Below are positions 1 through 5,527 of a stretch of 5,527 nucleotides of DNA, in pieces. Location of the stretch: contig CANBCO010000037.1 in NCBI GenBank assembly GCA_947367165.1, positions 1-5,527 of the forward strand, given 5' to 3'. The position numbers and the translations under genes were made by a program. Source of the DNA: an uncultured Coriobacteriaceae bacterium. GTDB taxonomy: Bacteria > Actinomycetota > Coriobacteriia > Coriobacteriales > Atopobiaceae. The notes below the pieces were generated by a model. The model was not told the DNA's origin, made no database searches, and saw nothing but the letters and a program-made list of their open reading frames with translations. The number at the start of each line of letters is the position of its first letter. The first letter of the stretch is position 1.

Positions 1-1
1 C

Positions 2-508
2 CAAGAGAGTTCGCACGATTTTGGAAATGACATCATTCCAAAGCTCTTAAAGGAGCGTGCACGAATTTATTGCTATGAGTTTAATGGCTTTTGGAAAGAT
101 GTGGGAACGCTTGATTCGTATTATGAGACGGCCATGATGCTTTTAGATGAAAACCCCGAGTTTGACGTCTTTAGACCAGCTCAGCCCATCTTTTGTAACG
201 CGCCAATGCGTCCGCCTCACTTTGTGGGACCAGGAGCAAAAATTACCAATTCAATTGTGGTAAACGGATGCCGTGTGTATGGCAAAGTGACGCATTCCAT
301 CATTTCTACCGATGCATTTGTGGGAGAAGGTGCTGTGGTAGAAGATTCCATTTTGCTTCCCGGTGCGTGGGTGGACAAAAATGCGACAGCCAAGCATGCC
401 ATTTTGGGCGAAAACGCGGGTCTTGCGCCTGGAATCAGCTTGGTTGGAAAGAACGAAATTGCGCTTGTGGGCGACAATACTTTGATTACAGAAGGCGGTG
501 TTATCTAA
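2..508 (+). CDS. glgC: Glucose-1-phosphate adenylyltransferase (ADP-glucose pyrophosphorylase), C-terminal part, 5' end outside window
   Basis: GlgC makes ADP-glucose and pyrophosphate from ATP and glucose-1-phosphate in the cytoplasm, the committed step of bacterial glycogen synthesis. The reading frame is open from base 2, so 168 residues are visible; firmicute-type GlgC is about 380 residues, so a bit less than half is present. The fragment starts in the end of the nucleotidyltransferase domain, with [12 protein letters not shown] followed by the family signature FWKDVGT (W at visible residue 31), which lines the sugar-nucleotide site. From about visible residue 75 it becomes a left-handed beta-helix of hexapeptide-like turns ([20 protein letters not shown] and similar), the domain used for oligomerisation and allostery. 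The first ATG in this frame (101) is internal to the protein and is not the start. The stop overlaps the glgD start by one base. The adjacent paralogue glgD could confuse assignment, but WKDVGT and the gene order support GlgC. Confidence 0.95.
   Translation, partial: QESSHDFGNDIIPKLLKERARIYCYEFNGFWKDVGTLDSYYETAMMLLDENPEFDVFRPAQPIFCNAPMRPPHFVGPGAKITNSIVVNGCRVYGKVTHSIISTDAFVGEGAVVEDSILLPGAWVDKNATAKHAILGENAGLAPGISLVGKNEIALVGDNTLITEGGVI
490..500 (+). promoter_or_regulatory. Putative ribosome binding site for glgD
   Basis: AGAAGG at 490-495 lies 12 bases before the glgD ATG, and a second weaker GGTG lies at 497-500, 7 bases before it. Both are inside the last glgC codons. Spacing for AGAAGG is a little long. 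With the TAATG stop/start junction, this suggests that glgD is translated mainly by coupling to glgC. Confidence 0.4.
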
Positions 509-1620
509 TGGAACGTGCAGCCGGAATTATCACAACTAACTATACCAGTGTGCGACCCAGTAAGCTTGCAAAATTGCGGCCTTTAGCTGCGCTTCCTGTA
601 GGCGGAAGGTACCGCATGGTGGATTTTGCCCTGTCAAACATGGTAAACGCAAGCATAAGGACGGTGGGCATTATCTTGCCGTATAACTACCGCTCGCTCG
701 TAGATCACCTTGGAAGCGGAAAAGAGTGGTCGCTTGACAGAAAGCATGGCGGCATCTTTATGCTTCCGGGCTCTCCTTTTGGAACGGCAAGCTTTGGGCC
801 GCGCTTTTTGTTGCGCGACCTGCTCGATAACCGTTCCTTTTTAGAGAAGGAAATTCGCCCATTTGTGGTGGTAACCGGGGCAAATATTATTTGCAACATG
901 GACTACAACGACATAATTGATGCCCATATTGAAACGGGAGCAGATATTACCGTACTCACTTCTACTGCTCATCAAGACAATCCGGCGCTTACTCGCTTTG
1001 AGCTTGCCGGAGATCGCGTGCGAGAATCAAGCGTAGGCGTTTTAGAAGGAGACACGCAGTTTTTGGATTGCTTTGTTGTTTCAATCGACTACTTACTGGG
1101 CTTGCTTGATCTGTACCAATCAGCGGATTATCTGGATCTCTTTGAAGCTTTGCAAGGAGACTATGATCGGGTACATGTGCAGAGTTATGCGTATGAGAGC
1201 GCCTCGACTATGGCGATTTTCTCGGATGAGTGTTATTACAAAAACTCGCTTCGCATGCTAGAAACAGAAGTGCTTGACGTGTTATTTGACTTTCAGCGTC
1301 CGGTCTTTACCAAGTCGCATGATAACCCTCCTGCAAAACATGAACCAACGGCTCGCGTAAAGCACTCCATTATCTCGGGCGGCTCTAGAATCGCTGGTAG
1401 GGTGGAAAATTCCATCTTGGGTCGCGACGTTGTGGTTTCAAAAGGCGCGGTGGTAAAGGACTCCATCATTATGCAATCGTGCACAATTGGACCAGATGCC
1501 GAGGTAAAGGCAGCCATTATTGACAGAAATAATACCATCCCTGAGAAAACTCAGATTAAAGGAACGCAAAAAGACGTGTATATTAAAGGAAAGGGCCTAG
1601 ATTATGCCAACAGTTTCTAA
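508..1620 (+). CDS. glgD: GlgD, glucose-1-phosphate adenylyltransferase-like regulatory subunit
   Basis: The product is 370 residues, the usual GlgD length. GlgD is a paralogue of GlgC found next to it in Firmicutes; in studied cases it is poorly active or inactive alone and raises GlgC activity in a GlgC/GlgD complex. Residues 1-35 lack the glycine-rich GGxGTRL nucleotide loop of GlgC and read ITTNYTSVRPSKLAKLRPLA, followed by the GlgD-like ALPVGGRYRMVDFALSNMVN (residues 28-47). NMDYNDI (Asp132) occupies the place of the metal-binding region of the transferase fold. From about residue 282 to 360 a left-handed beta-helix is visible (VKHSIISGGSRIAGRVENSI and following turns). The ATG at 508 is chosen because the conserved GlgD N-terminus starts exactly there and it overlaps the glgC stop as TAATG; the same frame is open further upstream, but only as a shadow inside glgC. 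The 3' end overlaps glgA by 17 bases. Calling it regulatory rather than catalytic comes from family knowledge. Confidence 0.95.
   Translation: MERAAGIITTNYTSVRPSKLAKLRPLAALPVGGRYRMVDFALSNMVNASIRTVGIILPYNYRSLVDHLGSGKEWSLDRKHGGIFMLPGSPFGTASFGPRFLLRDLLDNRSFLEKEIRPFVVVTGANIICNMDYNDIIDAHIETGADITVLTSTAHQDNPALTRFELAGDRVRESSVGVLEGDTQFLDCFVVSIDYLLGLLDLYQSADYLDLFEALQGDYDRVHVQSYAYESASTMAIFSDECYYKNSLRMLETEVLDVLFDFQRPVFTKSHDNPPAKHEPTARVKHSIISGGSRIAGRVENSILGRDVVVSKGAVVKDSIIMQSCTIGPDAEVKAAIIDRNNTIPEKTQIKGTQKDVYIKGKGLDYANSF
1585..1595 (+). promoter_or_regulatory. Ribosome binding site for glgA, supports the ATG at 1604
   Basis: The purine stretch AAAGGAAAGGG ends 8 bases before the ATG at 1604, good Shine-Dalgarno placement, inside the glgD coding end. 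It favours this ATG over the in-frame GTG codons at 1655 and 1667 that lie closer to the conserved GT5 core. An AAAGG at 1643-1647 sits 7 bases before the GTG at 1655, so that alternative cannot be fully excluded. Confidence 0.65.
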
Positions 1621-3409
1621 AAAAGGTTCCGAGAAACTCACCAAAGGTCCCGGAGTGGGTCTCAATGTGGCCTTTGCGACGAGCGAAGTAGCCCCATTTT
1701 GCAAAACCGGTGGCTTGGGCGATGTAGCAGGAGATTTGCCGCGCGCACTTGCTAAGTTGGGATGCAGAGTTGTGGTGCTTTGTCCCAAGTATGCCGCGAT
1801 TGACCAAAAGTGGGTTGACGAGATGGAGCATGTCACGCACTTTTATGTGAGCCTGGGCTGGCGAAACGAGTACTGCGGGCTTGAGCGCATTGAGCGCGAA
1901 GGCGTGCAGTTCTACTTTATTGACAACGAGAAATACTTTGGCCGTCCCGGTCTATATGGCTATTTTGATGACGGCGAGCGTTTTGCGTTCTTTTCTAAAT
2001 GCGTGACTGAGAGTTTGCAGTACCTGCCTGATTTTTCGTGCAACATTTTGCACTGTAACGATTGGCAAACGGCGCTTTCTCCGGTGTATTTACGCGAGTT
2101 TTACCAAGGTCTTGAAGCTTATGAAGGCGTGAAGACGGTCTTTTCTGTTCATAACGCAAAGTTTCAAGGAAAGTTTGGCGAGGGCGTGCTAGATGCATGC
2201 GGTTTACTTGGTGTGGGAGCTGCGGTAAGCCAGATGCAATGCGGCTATCAAACGGTTGATTTCATGCAGGCAGCACTTTTGTACAGCGATCTTTTATCTA
2301 CGGTAAGTCCCACATATGCCGAGGAGCTAAAGACCCCCTTTTATGGCGAAGGGCTTGACTGGGCTTTTGCGCGCCGCGGCGATGCACTGGTTGGGATTTT
2401 AAATGGCATTGACCGCCAGGCGTACAACCCAGAAACAGACAGCGAGATTGCGGCTCATTTCTCGGTAGGGAATTTGGGTGGAAAAGCAGAGTGCAAGCGG
2501 GCTTTGCAGGAAGAGCTTGGACTTGAAATTGCAGACGGGCGTCCGCTTGTCGCGATGGTGGGCCGTTTAACCAAGCAAAAAGGCCTTGACTTGCTAAATT
2601 ATGCGATGGAGCGGATGCTTGAGCGGAGCGTGCAAGTGGCGGTGCTTGGAACGGGAGACCAGTATTACGAAGATGCGTTGCGCTATTTTGATTGGAAGTA
2701 TCCTGGGAGCGTAGCTGCTCGGATTGAGTTTAACCCTGCGTTGTCGCGTCGCATGTATGCGGGGGCGGATCTCTTTTTGATGCCAAGTTTGTTTGAGCCG
2801 TGCGGTTTGTCGCAGATGATTGCGATGCGGTATGGAACGGTGCCTGTGGTGCGAGAGACGGGCGGCTTAAAAGATAGCGTGCAGCCGTATAACCAATTTA
2901 GTGGCGAGGGTACCGGTTTTTCGTTTGCGAACTTTAACGGCGACGAGATGTTTGATGCCGTCATGCGCGCTTGTGAGGTTTTTTGGACCGACGAAGGAGC
3001 TTGGCAAGAGATTCAGCGCCACGGCATGGAAGCAGATTTTAGCTGGAATAGGTCGGCCGAGGCGTACGTGGAAATGTACAGAAAACTTGTGCCTGCTCCG
3101 GCCGTGACCGTGGAGCCTGTGGCAAAAGATGTGCCCGAGAAGAAAAAAGCACCTGCTAAAAAGGCGAGCGCGGCCAAGGTGCCAGCTGCGAGCAAGAAAG
3201 CAGCTTCTGCAAAGAAGCCGGCGGCTAAGAAAAAAGCTGCGTCAAAAGCAGCTTCTGCAGAGAAACAGCCTGCAGCACGTGCAAACGCGGCTTCTGCGGA
3301 GAAGAAACAGAGTGCTGTAAAAGAAACGGCTACAGCTAAAAAAGCTCCCGCGGCAAAGAAAGCCCCAGCTAAAAAAGCGGGTGCTTTAAAGAAGAAAGCG
3401 ACACGCTAA
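1604..3409 (+). CDS. glgA: Glycogen synthase (ADP-glucose, GT5) with a lysine/alanine-rich histone-like C-terminal tail
   Basis: GlgA transfers glucose from ADP-glucose to the non-reducing end of alpha-1,4-glucan in the cytoplasm. The 601-residue product is over 100 residues longer than usual GlgA (about 480). Residues 1-20 are a basic extension (MPTVSKKGSEKLTKGPGVGL). The N-terminal Rossmann domain starts at about 21 with KTGGL (34-38, ADP-glucose binding), CNDWQTA (151-157) and SVHNAKFQG with His183, matching the active-site His161 of E. coli GlgA. The C-terminal domain has GRLTKQKGLD with Arg321 and Lys326 (equivalents of E. coli Arg300 and Lys305), FEPCGLSQ with Glu398 (E. coli Glu377 equivalent) and TGGLKDSV. 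The enzyme therefore looks intact and active. The catalytic part ends near YRKLV (492-496), and residues 497-601 form an in-frame low-complexity polycationic tail, annotated separately. The start at 1604 has a well-spaced ribosome binding site and overlaps glgD by 17 bases; the stop is 3 bases before the GH13 gene. The enzyme call is very secure, the tail's role unknown. Confidence 0.97.
   Translation: MPTVSKKGSEKLTKGPGVGLNVAFATSEVAPFCKTGGLGDVAGDLPRALAKLGCRVVVLCPKYAAIDQKWVDEMEHVTHFYVSLGWRNEYCGLERIEREGVQFYFIDNEKYFGRPGLYGYFDDGERFAFFSKCVTESLQYLPDFSCNILHCNDWQTALSPVYLREFYQGLEAYEGVKTVFSVHNAKFQGKFGEGVLDACGLLGVGAAVSQMQCGYQTVDFMQAALLYSDLLSTVSPTYAEELKTPFYGEGLDWAFARRGDALVGILNGIDRQAYNPETDSEIAAHFSVGNLGGKAECKRALQEELGLEIADGRPLVAMVGRLTKQKGLDLLNYAMERMLERSVQVAVLGTGDQYYEDALRYFDWKYPGSVAARIEFNPALSRRMYAGADLFLMPSLFEPCGLSQMIAMRYGTVPVVRETGGLKDSVQPYNQFSGEGTGFSFANFNGDEMFDAVMRACEVFWTDEGAWQEIQRHGMEADFSWNRSAEAYVEMYRKLVPAPAVTVEPVAKDVPEKKKAPAKKASAAKVPAASKKAASAKKPAAKKKAASKAASAEKQPAARANAASAEKKQSAVKETATAKKAPAAKKAPAKKAGALKKKATR
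3200..3304 (+). repeat. Three dispersed 18-bp imperfect repeats coding AASA(K/E)K in the GlgA tail
   Basis: Near-identical 18-base units begin at 3200 (GCAGCTTCTGCAAAGAAG), 3248 (GCAGCTTCTGCAGAGAAA) and 3287 (GCGGCTTCTGCGGAGAAG). They encode AASAKK (residues 533-538), AASAEK (549-554) and AASAEK (562-567). All share the core GCTTCTGC. The differences are mostly at third codon positions, suggesting duplication followed by divergence with the peptide largely kept. Such repeats are prone to length change between strains. Confidence 0.75.
3388..3398 (+). promoter_or_regulatory. Weak purine-rich Shine-Dalgarno-like stretch before the GH13 gene
   Basis: AAAGAAGAAAG, coding Lys residues at the end of the GlgA tail, ends 14 bases before the ATG at 3413. 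It lacks a GGAGG core and sits too far from the start to be a good site. Since the glgA stop is only 3 bases before this ATG, initiation probably relies on ribosomes finishing glgA (translational coupling). Confidence 0.3.
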
Positions 3410-3412
3410 AGC

Positions 3413-5371
3413 ATGTACGCGTATCACAACTCGCGAAATCCTGTATACCGCGCTCCTTTTGGCGCCGTTGTAGCTGGCAGCTGCGTGGTGCTTGCTGTAG
3501 ACGTCTACGACGTAGAAAATGCAGCAGTGACGCTTCGTACCTGGGTTGATGGTGTGGGAGAGGCGCGCTACGTATGCGAACCCGATAGCACACAGCTTGA
3601 GGGAGGGGCGCGTTTCTCGGTTGAAATAACGCCCTCTGAGCTAGAGATATGCTGGTATTACTTTTGTATCGAGACTGAGAATGGCGAGTGCTACTATGTG
3701 GGACCTCAAGAAGGCAGGGTTGGTGGCGAGTCGCATGTGTATGAATGGCCGCCGGCGAGCTATCAAATAACGGTGTATGAGGAGCGCAAGTGCTACCCCA
3801 CGTGGTTTGAGGAAGCGTTGGTGTACCAGATTTTTCCAGATCGGTATAAGCGGGGAAAAGACTGGGAAAGGCGGATGGCGACCTTACAAGAGCCGCATAA
3901 TGGCATTGCGCGCGTTTTTGAGCCCAATTGGGATAAGTTGCCGGTGTATGTGAAGGATGAGGCCGGCGCGGTTTCTCAGTGGGATTTTTATGGCGGTACG
4001 CTTGAGGGAATCATTGAGGAGCTACCAAGAATTGCTGGGATGGGTTTCTCGGCGATTTATTTAAACCCTATCTTTAAAGCCCAGAGCAACCATCGCTATG
4101 ATACGGGCAATTATTTAGAGATTGACCCTGCGTTGGGGGACGAGAAAACGTTTGTAAAGCTCTGTAAACGTGCAAAGAAGCTGGGGATTTCTATCATTTT
4201 GGATGGCGTGTTTAACCATACCGGCGTTGATTCGCTTTACTTTAATAAGTTTGGAAATTATAACAGCGATGGGGCGTGGCAAAGTCCAAATTCGCCGTAT
4301 CGTGATTGGTATTTGTTTCATCAGCTGGCACCTACTGACGACGGAGAAGACCCGTATGATTCGTGGTGGGGTGTGGGCGATTTGCCTACTATGAATAAAA
4401 ATTGCAGTGGGTGGCAACAGCTGGTTTATGGAAAAAATGGGATTGTAGAGAAGTGGCTTAAGCTTGGTGCGCGCGGATGGCGCCTAGACGTTGCCGATGA
4501 GCTAAACGATCCTTTTTTGGCTGCTATAAAACGTGCAGAAGACCGCGTGAATCCAGAGGCATTGTTGCTTGGTGAGGTCTGGGAGGATGCGTCAAATAAA
4601 GTTGCTTATAGCGAGATGCGTCATTATTTGTGTGGGCGCGAGCTCGATAGTGTTATGAATTATCCTTTTAGGGACTCAGTTTTGGCCTACCTTATGAGTG
4701 ATTGTGGGGCCGACGGTTTAGCTGAGTGCATTATGATGCTTAAAGAGAATTATCCGCCGCATGCGTTTTATGAGGCACTCAATCTGTTGGGAAGTCACGA
4801 TCGGCCGCGGGTTTTGAGTGTGCTTGGTGGTGCACTTGGGTGGAACACTGATGCGCCAGAAGATGAGCGAGGCAATCACCGTCACGAAAACGGAGTACTT
4901 GAACTGGCTAAGCGACGCCTTTGGTTGGCTCTTTTGATTCAAATGTTGAGCCCGGGCGTTCCGTGCGTTTATTACGGAGACGAAGCGGGCCTTCAAGGTT
5001 TGGCAGATCCGTATAATCGCGCAGCGTATCCATGGGGTCGTGAAGACAAAGACGTGCAAGCAATGTATGAACGTGCGATTTCGCTTAGGTTGGAACATCC
5101 CGAGTTTGTGCATTACGACGTGTTACCTTTTAGTGTGGGCGAAGACGTCTATGCGTTTTGGCGTTTTTCTCACGCCACCGAGAAACCCACTCGTTTTTGT
5201 GTTGCAACCAATAGGTCACTTGAGGGCGAGCGTGTGCTTACGTTAGAGGTGGCACCTGGGGCAAAGGTGGAAGATTTGCTCGGGGGGTGTAAGTATGTGC
5301 TGGAAGAAAGCGGGAAACTGCATGTCACCCTTGACAGACTTGGTGCCTGCGTCCTTAAAGTGACTGAGTAG
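3413..5371 (+). CDS. Intracellular GH13 alpha-glucan hydrolase, neopullulanase/cyclomaltodextrinase-like
   Basis: The 652-residue product has no signal peptide or membrane segment, so it should act in the cytoplasm on glycogen-derived glucan or maltodextrins. Residues about 1-115 form a beta-rich N-terminal domain (YHNSRNPVYRAPFGAVVAG) resembling the CBM34-like module of neopullulanases and maltogenic amylases. The GH13 barrel begins at WFEEALVYQIFPDRY (131-145). It contains YGGTLEGI, NPIFKAQSNHRYDTGNY, region I DGVFNH (264-269), region II GWRLDVADE with nucleophile Asp359 and Arg357, region III GEVWED with acid/base Glu388, region IV GSHD with His462 and Asp463, then PCVYYGDEAGL. All three catalytic carboxylates are present. 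A beta-sandwich C-terminal domain follows from about residue 575. The ATG at 3413 gives the expected family N-terminus and lies 3 bases after glgA. Exact specificity (pullulan, cyclodextrin, maltodextrin, branch points) cannot be read from the sequence; region V reads LPTMN rather than the MPKLN of classical GH13_20 enzymes. It occupies the position where many operons have glgP. Confidence 0.9.
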   Translation: MYAYHNSRNPVYRAPFGAVVAGSCVVLAVDVYDVENAAVTLRTWVDGVGEARYVCEPDSTQLEGGARFSVEITPSELEICWYYFCIETENGECYYVGPQEGRVGGESHVYEWPPASYQITVYEERKCYPTWFEEALVYQIFPDRYKRGKDWERRMATLQEPHNGIARVFEPNWDKLPVYVKDEAGAVSQWDFYGGTLEGIIEELPRIAGMGFSAIYLNPIFKAQSNHRYDTGNYLEIDPALGDEKTFVKLCKRAKKLGISIILDGVFNHTGVDSLYFNKFGNYNSDGAWQSPNSPYRDWYLFHQLAPTDDGEDPYDSWWGVGDLPTMNKNCSGWQQLVYGKNGIVEKWLKLGARGWRLDVADELNDPFLAAIKRAEDRVNPEALLLGEVWEDASNKVAYSEMRHYLCGRELDSVMNYPFRDSVLAYLMSDCGADGLAECIMMLKENYPPHAFYEALNLLGSHDRPRVLSVLGGALGWNTDAPEDERGNHRHENGVLELAKRRLWLALLIQMLSPGVPCVYYGDEAGLQGLADPYNRAAYPWGREDKDVQAMYERAISLRLEHPEFVHYDVLPFSVGEDVYAFWRFSHATEKPTRFCVATNRSLEGERVLTLEVAPGAKVEDLLGGCKYVLEESGKLHVTLDRLGACVLKVTE

Positions 5372-5372
5372 T

Positions 5373-5413
5373 CCTTGGCAAAACATTTCAAGCTGCATGA
5401 GAGCTGCCAAAGG
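5373..5413. repeat. Imperfect inverted repeat just after the GH13 stop
   Basis: CCTTGGCA (5373-5380) can pair with TGCCAAAGG (5405-5413) with one bulged base. Inside lies a pair of AGCT sequences (5391-5394 and 5402-5405), the second sharing T5405 with the outer arm. The stem starts one base after the stop codon. It has a 24-base loop and is followed by TTGATAAAA rather than a T-run, so it is not a canonical intrinsic terminator; it could be a 3'-end stabilising structure or chance. Confidence 0.35.
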
Positions 5414-5473
5414 TTGATAAAATTGCTATAGGGAGTAAATCAATTCGAATGTACAGAAGATGAGCTTATGGAG

Positions 5474-5489
5474 TAATTGGAAGCAATTA
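5474..5489. repeat. Small AT-rich perfect hairpin
   Basis: TAATTGGAAGCAATTA forms a perfect 6-bp stem with a 4-base loop (GAAG). Another AATTG/CAATT pair lies upstream at 5421-5425 and 5441-5445. The stem is mostly A-T and thermally weak, so function is doubtful; it may be an operator-like palindrome or chance. Confidence 0.25.
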
Positions 5490-5514
5490 AAGTCCCAAAC
5501 CTTGCCGGGAAAAT

Positions 5515-5527
5515 AAAAAAATGGGCA
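5515..5527. terminator. Possible left half of a bidirectional intrinsic terminator, cut by the window end
   Basis: Seven A residues (5515-5521) are followed by TGGGCA at the window edge. Read on the minus strand this is TGCCCA followed by seven T, which is the distal arm and U-tract of an intrinsic terminator. If the matching TGCCCA and a T-run follow just outside the window, the element would terminate both this operon and any convergent gene on the right. Only one arm is visible, so this is inference. Confidence 0.3.

Larger units (their letters stand above)
3092..3406 (+). other. Histone H1/HupB-like Lys/Ala/Pro-rich tail of GlgA (residues 497-601)
   Basis: The 105 residues after the GT5 core include 37 Ala and 28 Lys, only a handful of acidic residues, and no aromatic residue or Cys. 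An Ala/Pro/Val linker (497-505) is followed by repeats of the PAKKA, AAKK and AASAEK type, ending APAKKAGALKKKATR. This composition matches the intrinsically disordered DNA-binding tails of eukaryotic H1, mycobacterial HupB and bacterial H1-like proteins. The frame runs unbroken from the catalytic domain to a stop directly before the next gene, with mixed Ala codons (GCA, GCT, GCG, GCC) and both Lys codons, so it is neither a simple triplet slippage nor an apparent frameshift. Binding to DNA, RNA, polyphosphate or anionic envelope polymers is an inference from charge. The tail has no obvious start of its own and is treated as part of GlgA. Confidence 0.85.
5372..5527. other. Intergenic region after the operon, no confident gene
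   Basis: These 156 bases are more A/T-rich than the genes. They contain an imperfect inverted repeat next to the GH13 stop, a short AT-rich hairpin and an A-tract at the window edge, all listed separately. The longest + strand ATG frame (5460-5516, 18 codons plus stop) has no ribosome binding site. The minus strand is open from the window edge to a stop at 5426-5428 (33 codons) and could be the end of a leftward gene, but nothing recognisable is encoded. Confidence 0.5.

Noticed and set aside
217..477. Minus-strand open frames over the beta-helix repeats of GlgC, with a similar one at 1293-1538 in GlgD
   Set aside because: They are antisense shadows of the conserved beta-helix domains. Their similarity to each other simply reflects the GlgC/GlgD paralogy.
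268..507. Open frame extending glgD upstream from an ATG at 268
   Set aside because: It lies wholly within glgC in another frame and reads Cys/Arg-rich without GlgD similarity. The conserved GlgD N-terminus starts exactly at 508.
3129..3320. Arg/Lys/Leu-rich alternate frame over the GlgA tail, considered as a sign of a frameshift or a separate small basic protein
   Set aside because: It is the +1 shadow of AAG/GCT-rich codons. The GlgA frame runs unbroken from the catalytic domain to a stop placed 3 bases before the next gene, so no frameshift is needed, and no ribosome binding site is seen for the alternate frame.
3092..3406. Tail as an independent histone-like gene
   Set aside because: There is no in-frame ATG or GTG with a ribosome binding site at the domain boundary; it is continuous with GlgA.
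4718..5113. 131-codon open frame on the minus strand
   Set aside because: It lies inside the GH13 gene, where regions III-IV and the C-terminal barrel motifs are clear on the + strand. Its translation has no recognisable domain, so it is a shadow.
5404..5432. Possible promoter: CTGCCA, 17-base spacer, TATAGG with an upstream TG
   Set aside because: Each box matches only 4 of 6 consensus positions, the -35 overlaps the inverted repeat arm, and no convincing gene follows within the window.
5460..5516. Short + strand frame starting ATGAGCTTATGG, 18 codons
   Set aside because: It has no ribosome binding site at a sensible distance, no recognisable sequence, and a length expected by chance.

Overview
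The window holds the downstream part of a bacterial glycogen-synthesis operon. All genes lie on the + strand and are packed end to end. In order they are the 3' part of glgC (ADP-glucose pyrophosphorylase), complete glgD (the GlgC-like regulatory paralogue), complete glgA (glycogen synthase, GT5), and a complete intracellular GH13 amylase/neopullulanase-like gene. The last 156 bases look non-coding.

The glgC-glgD-glgA order with a separate GlgD is typical of Firmicutes and of some Coriobacteriia. Intermediate base composition, mixed codon use and a lysine/alanine/proline-rich tail reminiscent of actinobacterial HU and histone H1 tails make a Coriobacteriia member (Atopobium/Olsenella-like) a reasonable guess. 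No marker gene proves this.

Layout: 2-508 glgC (start outside the window); 508-1620 glgD, whose ATG shares one base with the glgC stop (TAATG); 1604-3409 glgA, overlapping glgD by 17 bases; 3413-5371 the GH13 gene, 3 bases after the glgA stop; 5372-5527 intergenic, ending in what may be the left arm of a bidirectional terminator cut by the window edge. No promoter for the operon is visible, so transcription must start upstream.

The enzymes form one pathway. GlgC, probably tuned by GlgD, makes ADP-glucose. GlgA adds the glucose to the growing alpha-1,4-glucan. The GH13 enzyme, which has no signal peptide, probably trims or recycles glucan or maltodextrin in the cytoplasm. No branching enzyme or phosphorylase gene is visible here.

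The most unusual feature is in GlgA. After a complete, apparently active GT5 enzyme (to about residue 496) the protein continues in frame for 105 residues, of which 37 are Ala and 28 are Lys, with no aromatic residues or cysteines. These form PAKKA/AAKK/AASAEK repeats like those of histone H1 and HupB tails. GlgA also has a short basic N-terminal extension. A glycogen synthase with a histone-like polycationic tail suggests anchoring to a polyanion (nucleoid, RNA, polyphosphate or cell envelope) or a role in granule assembly; this is a hypothesis.
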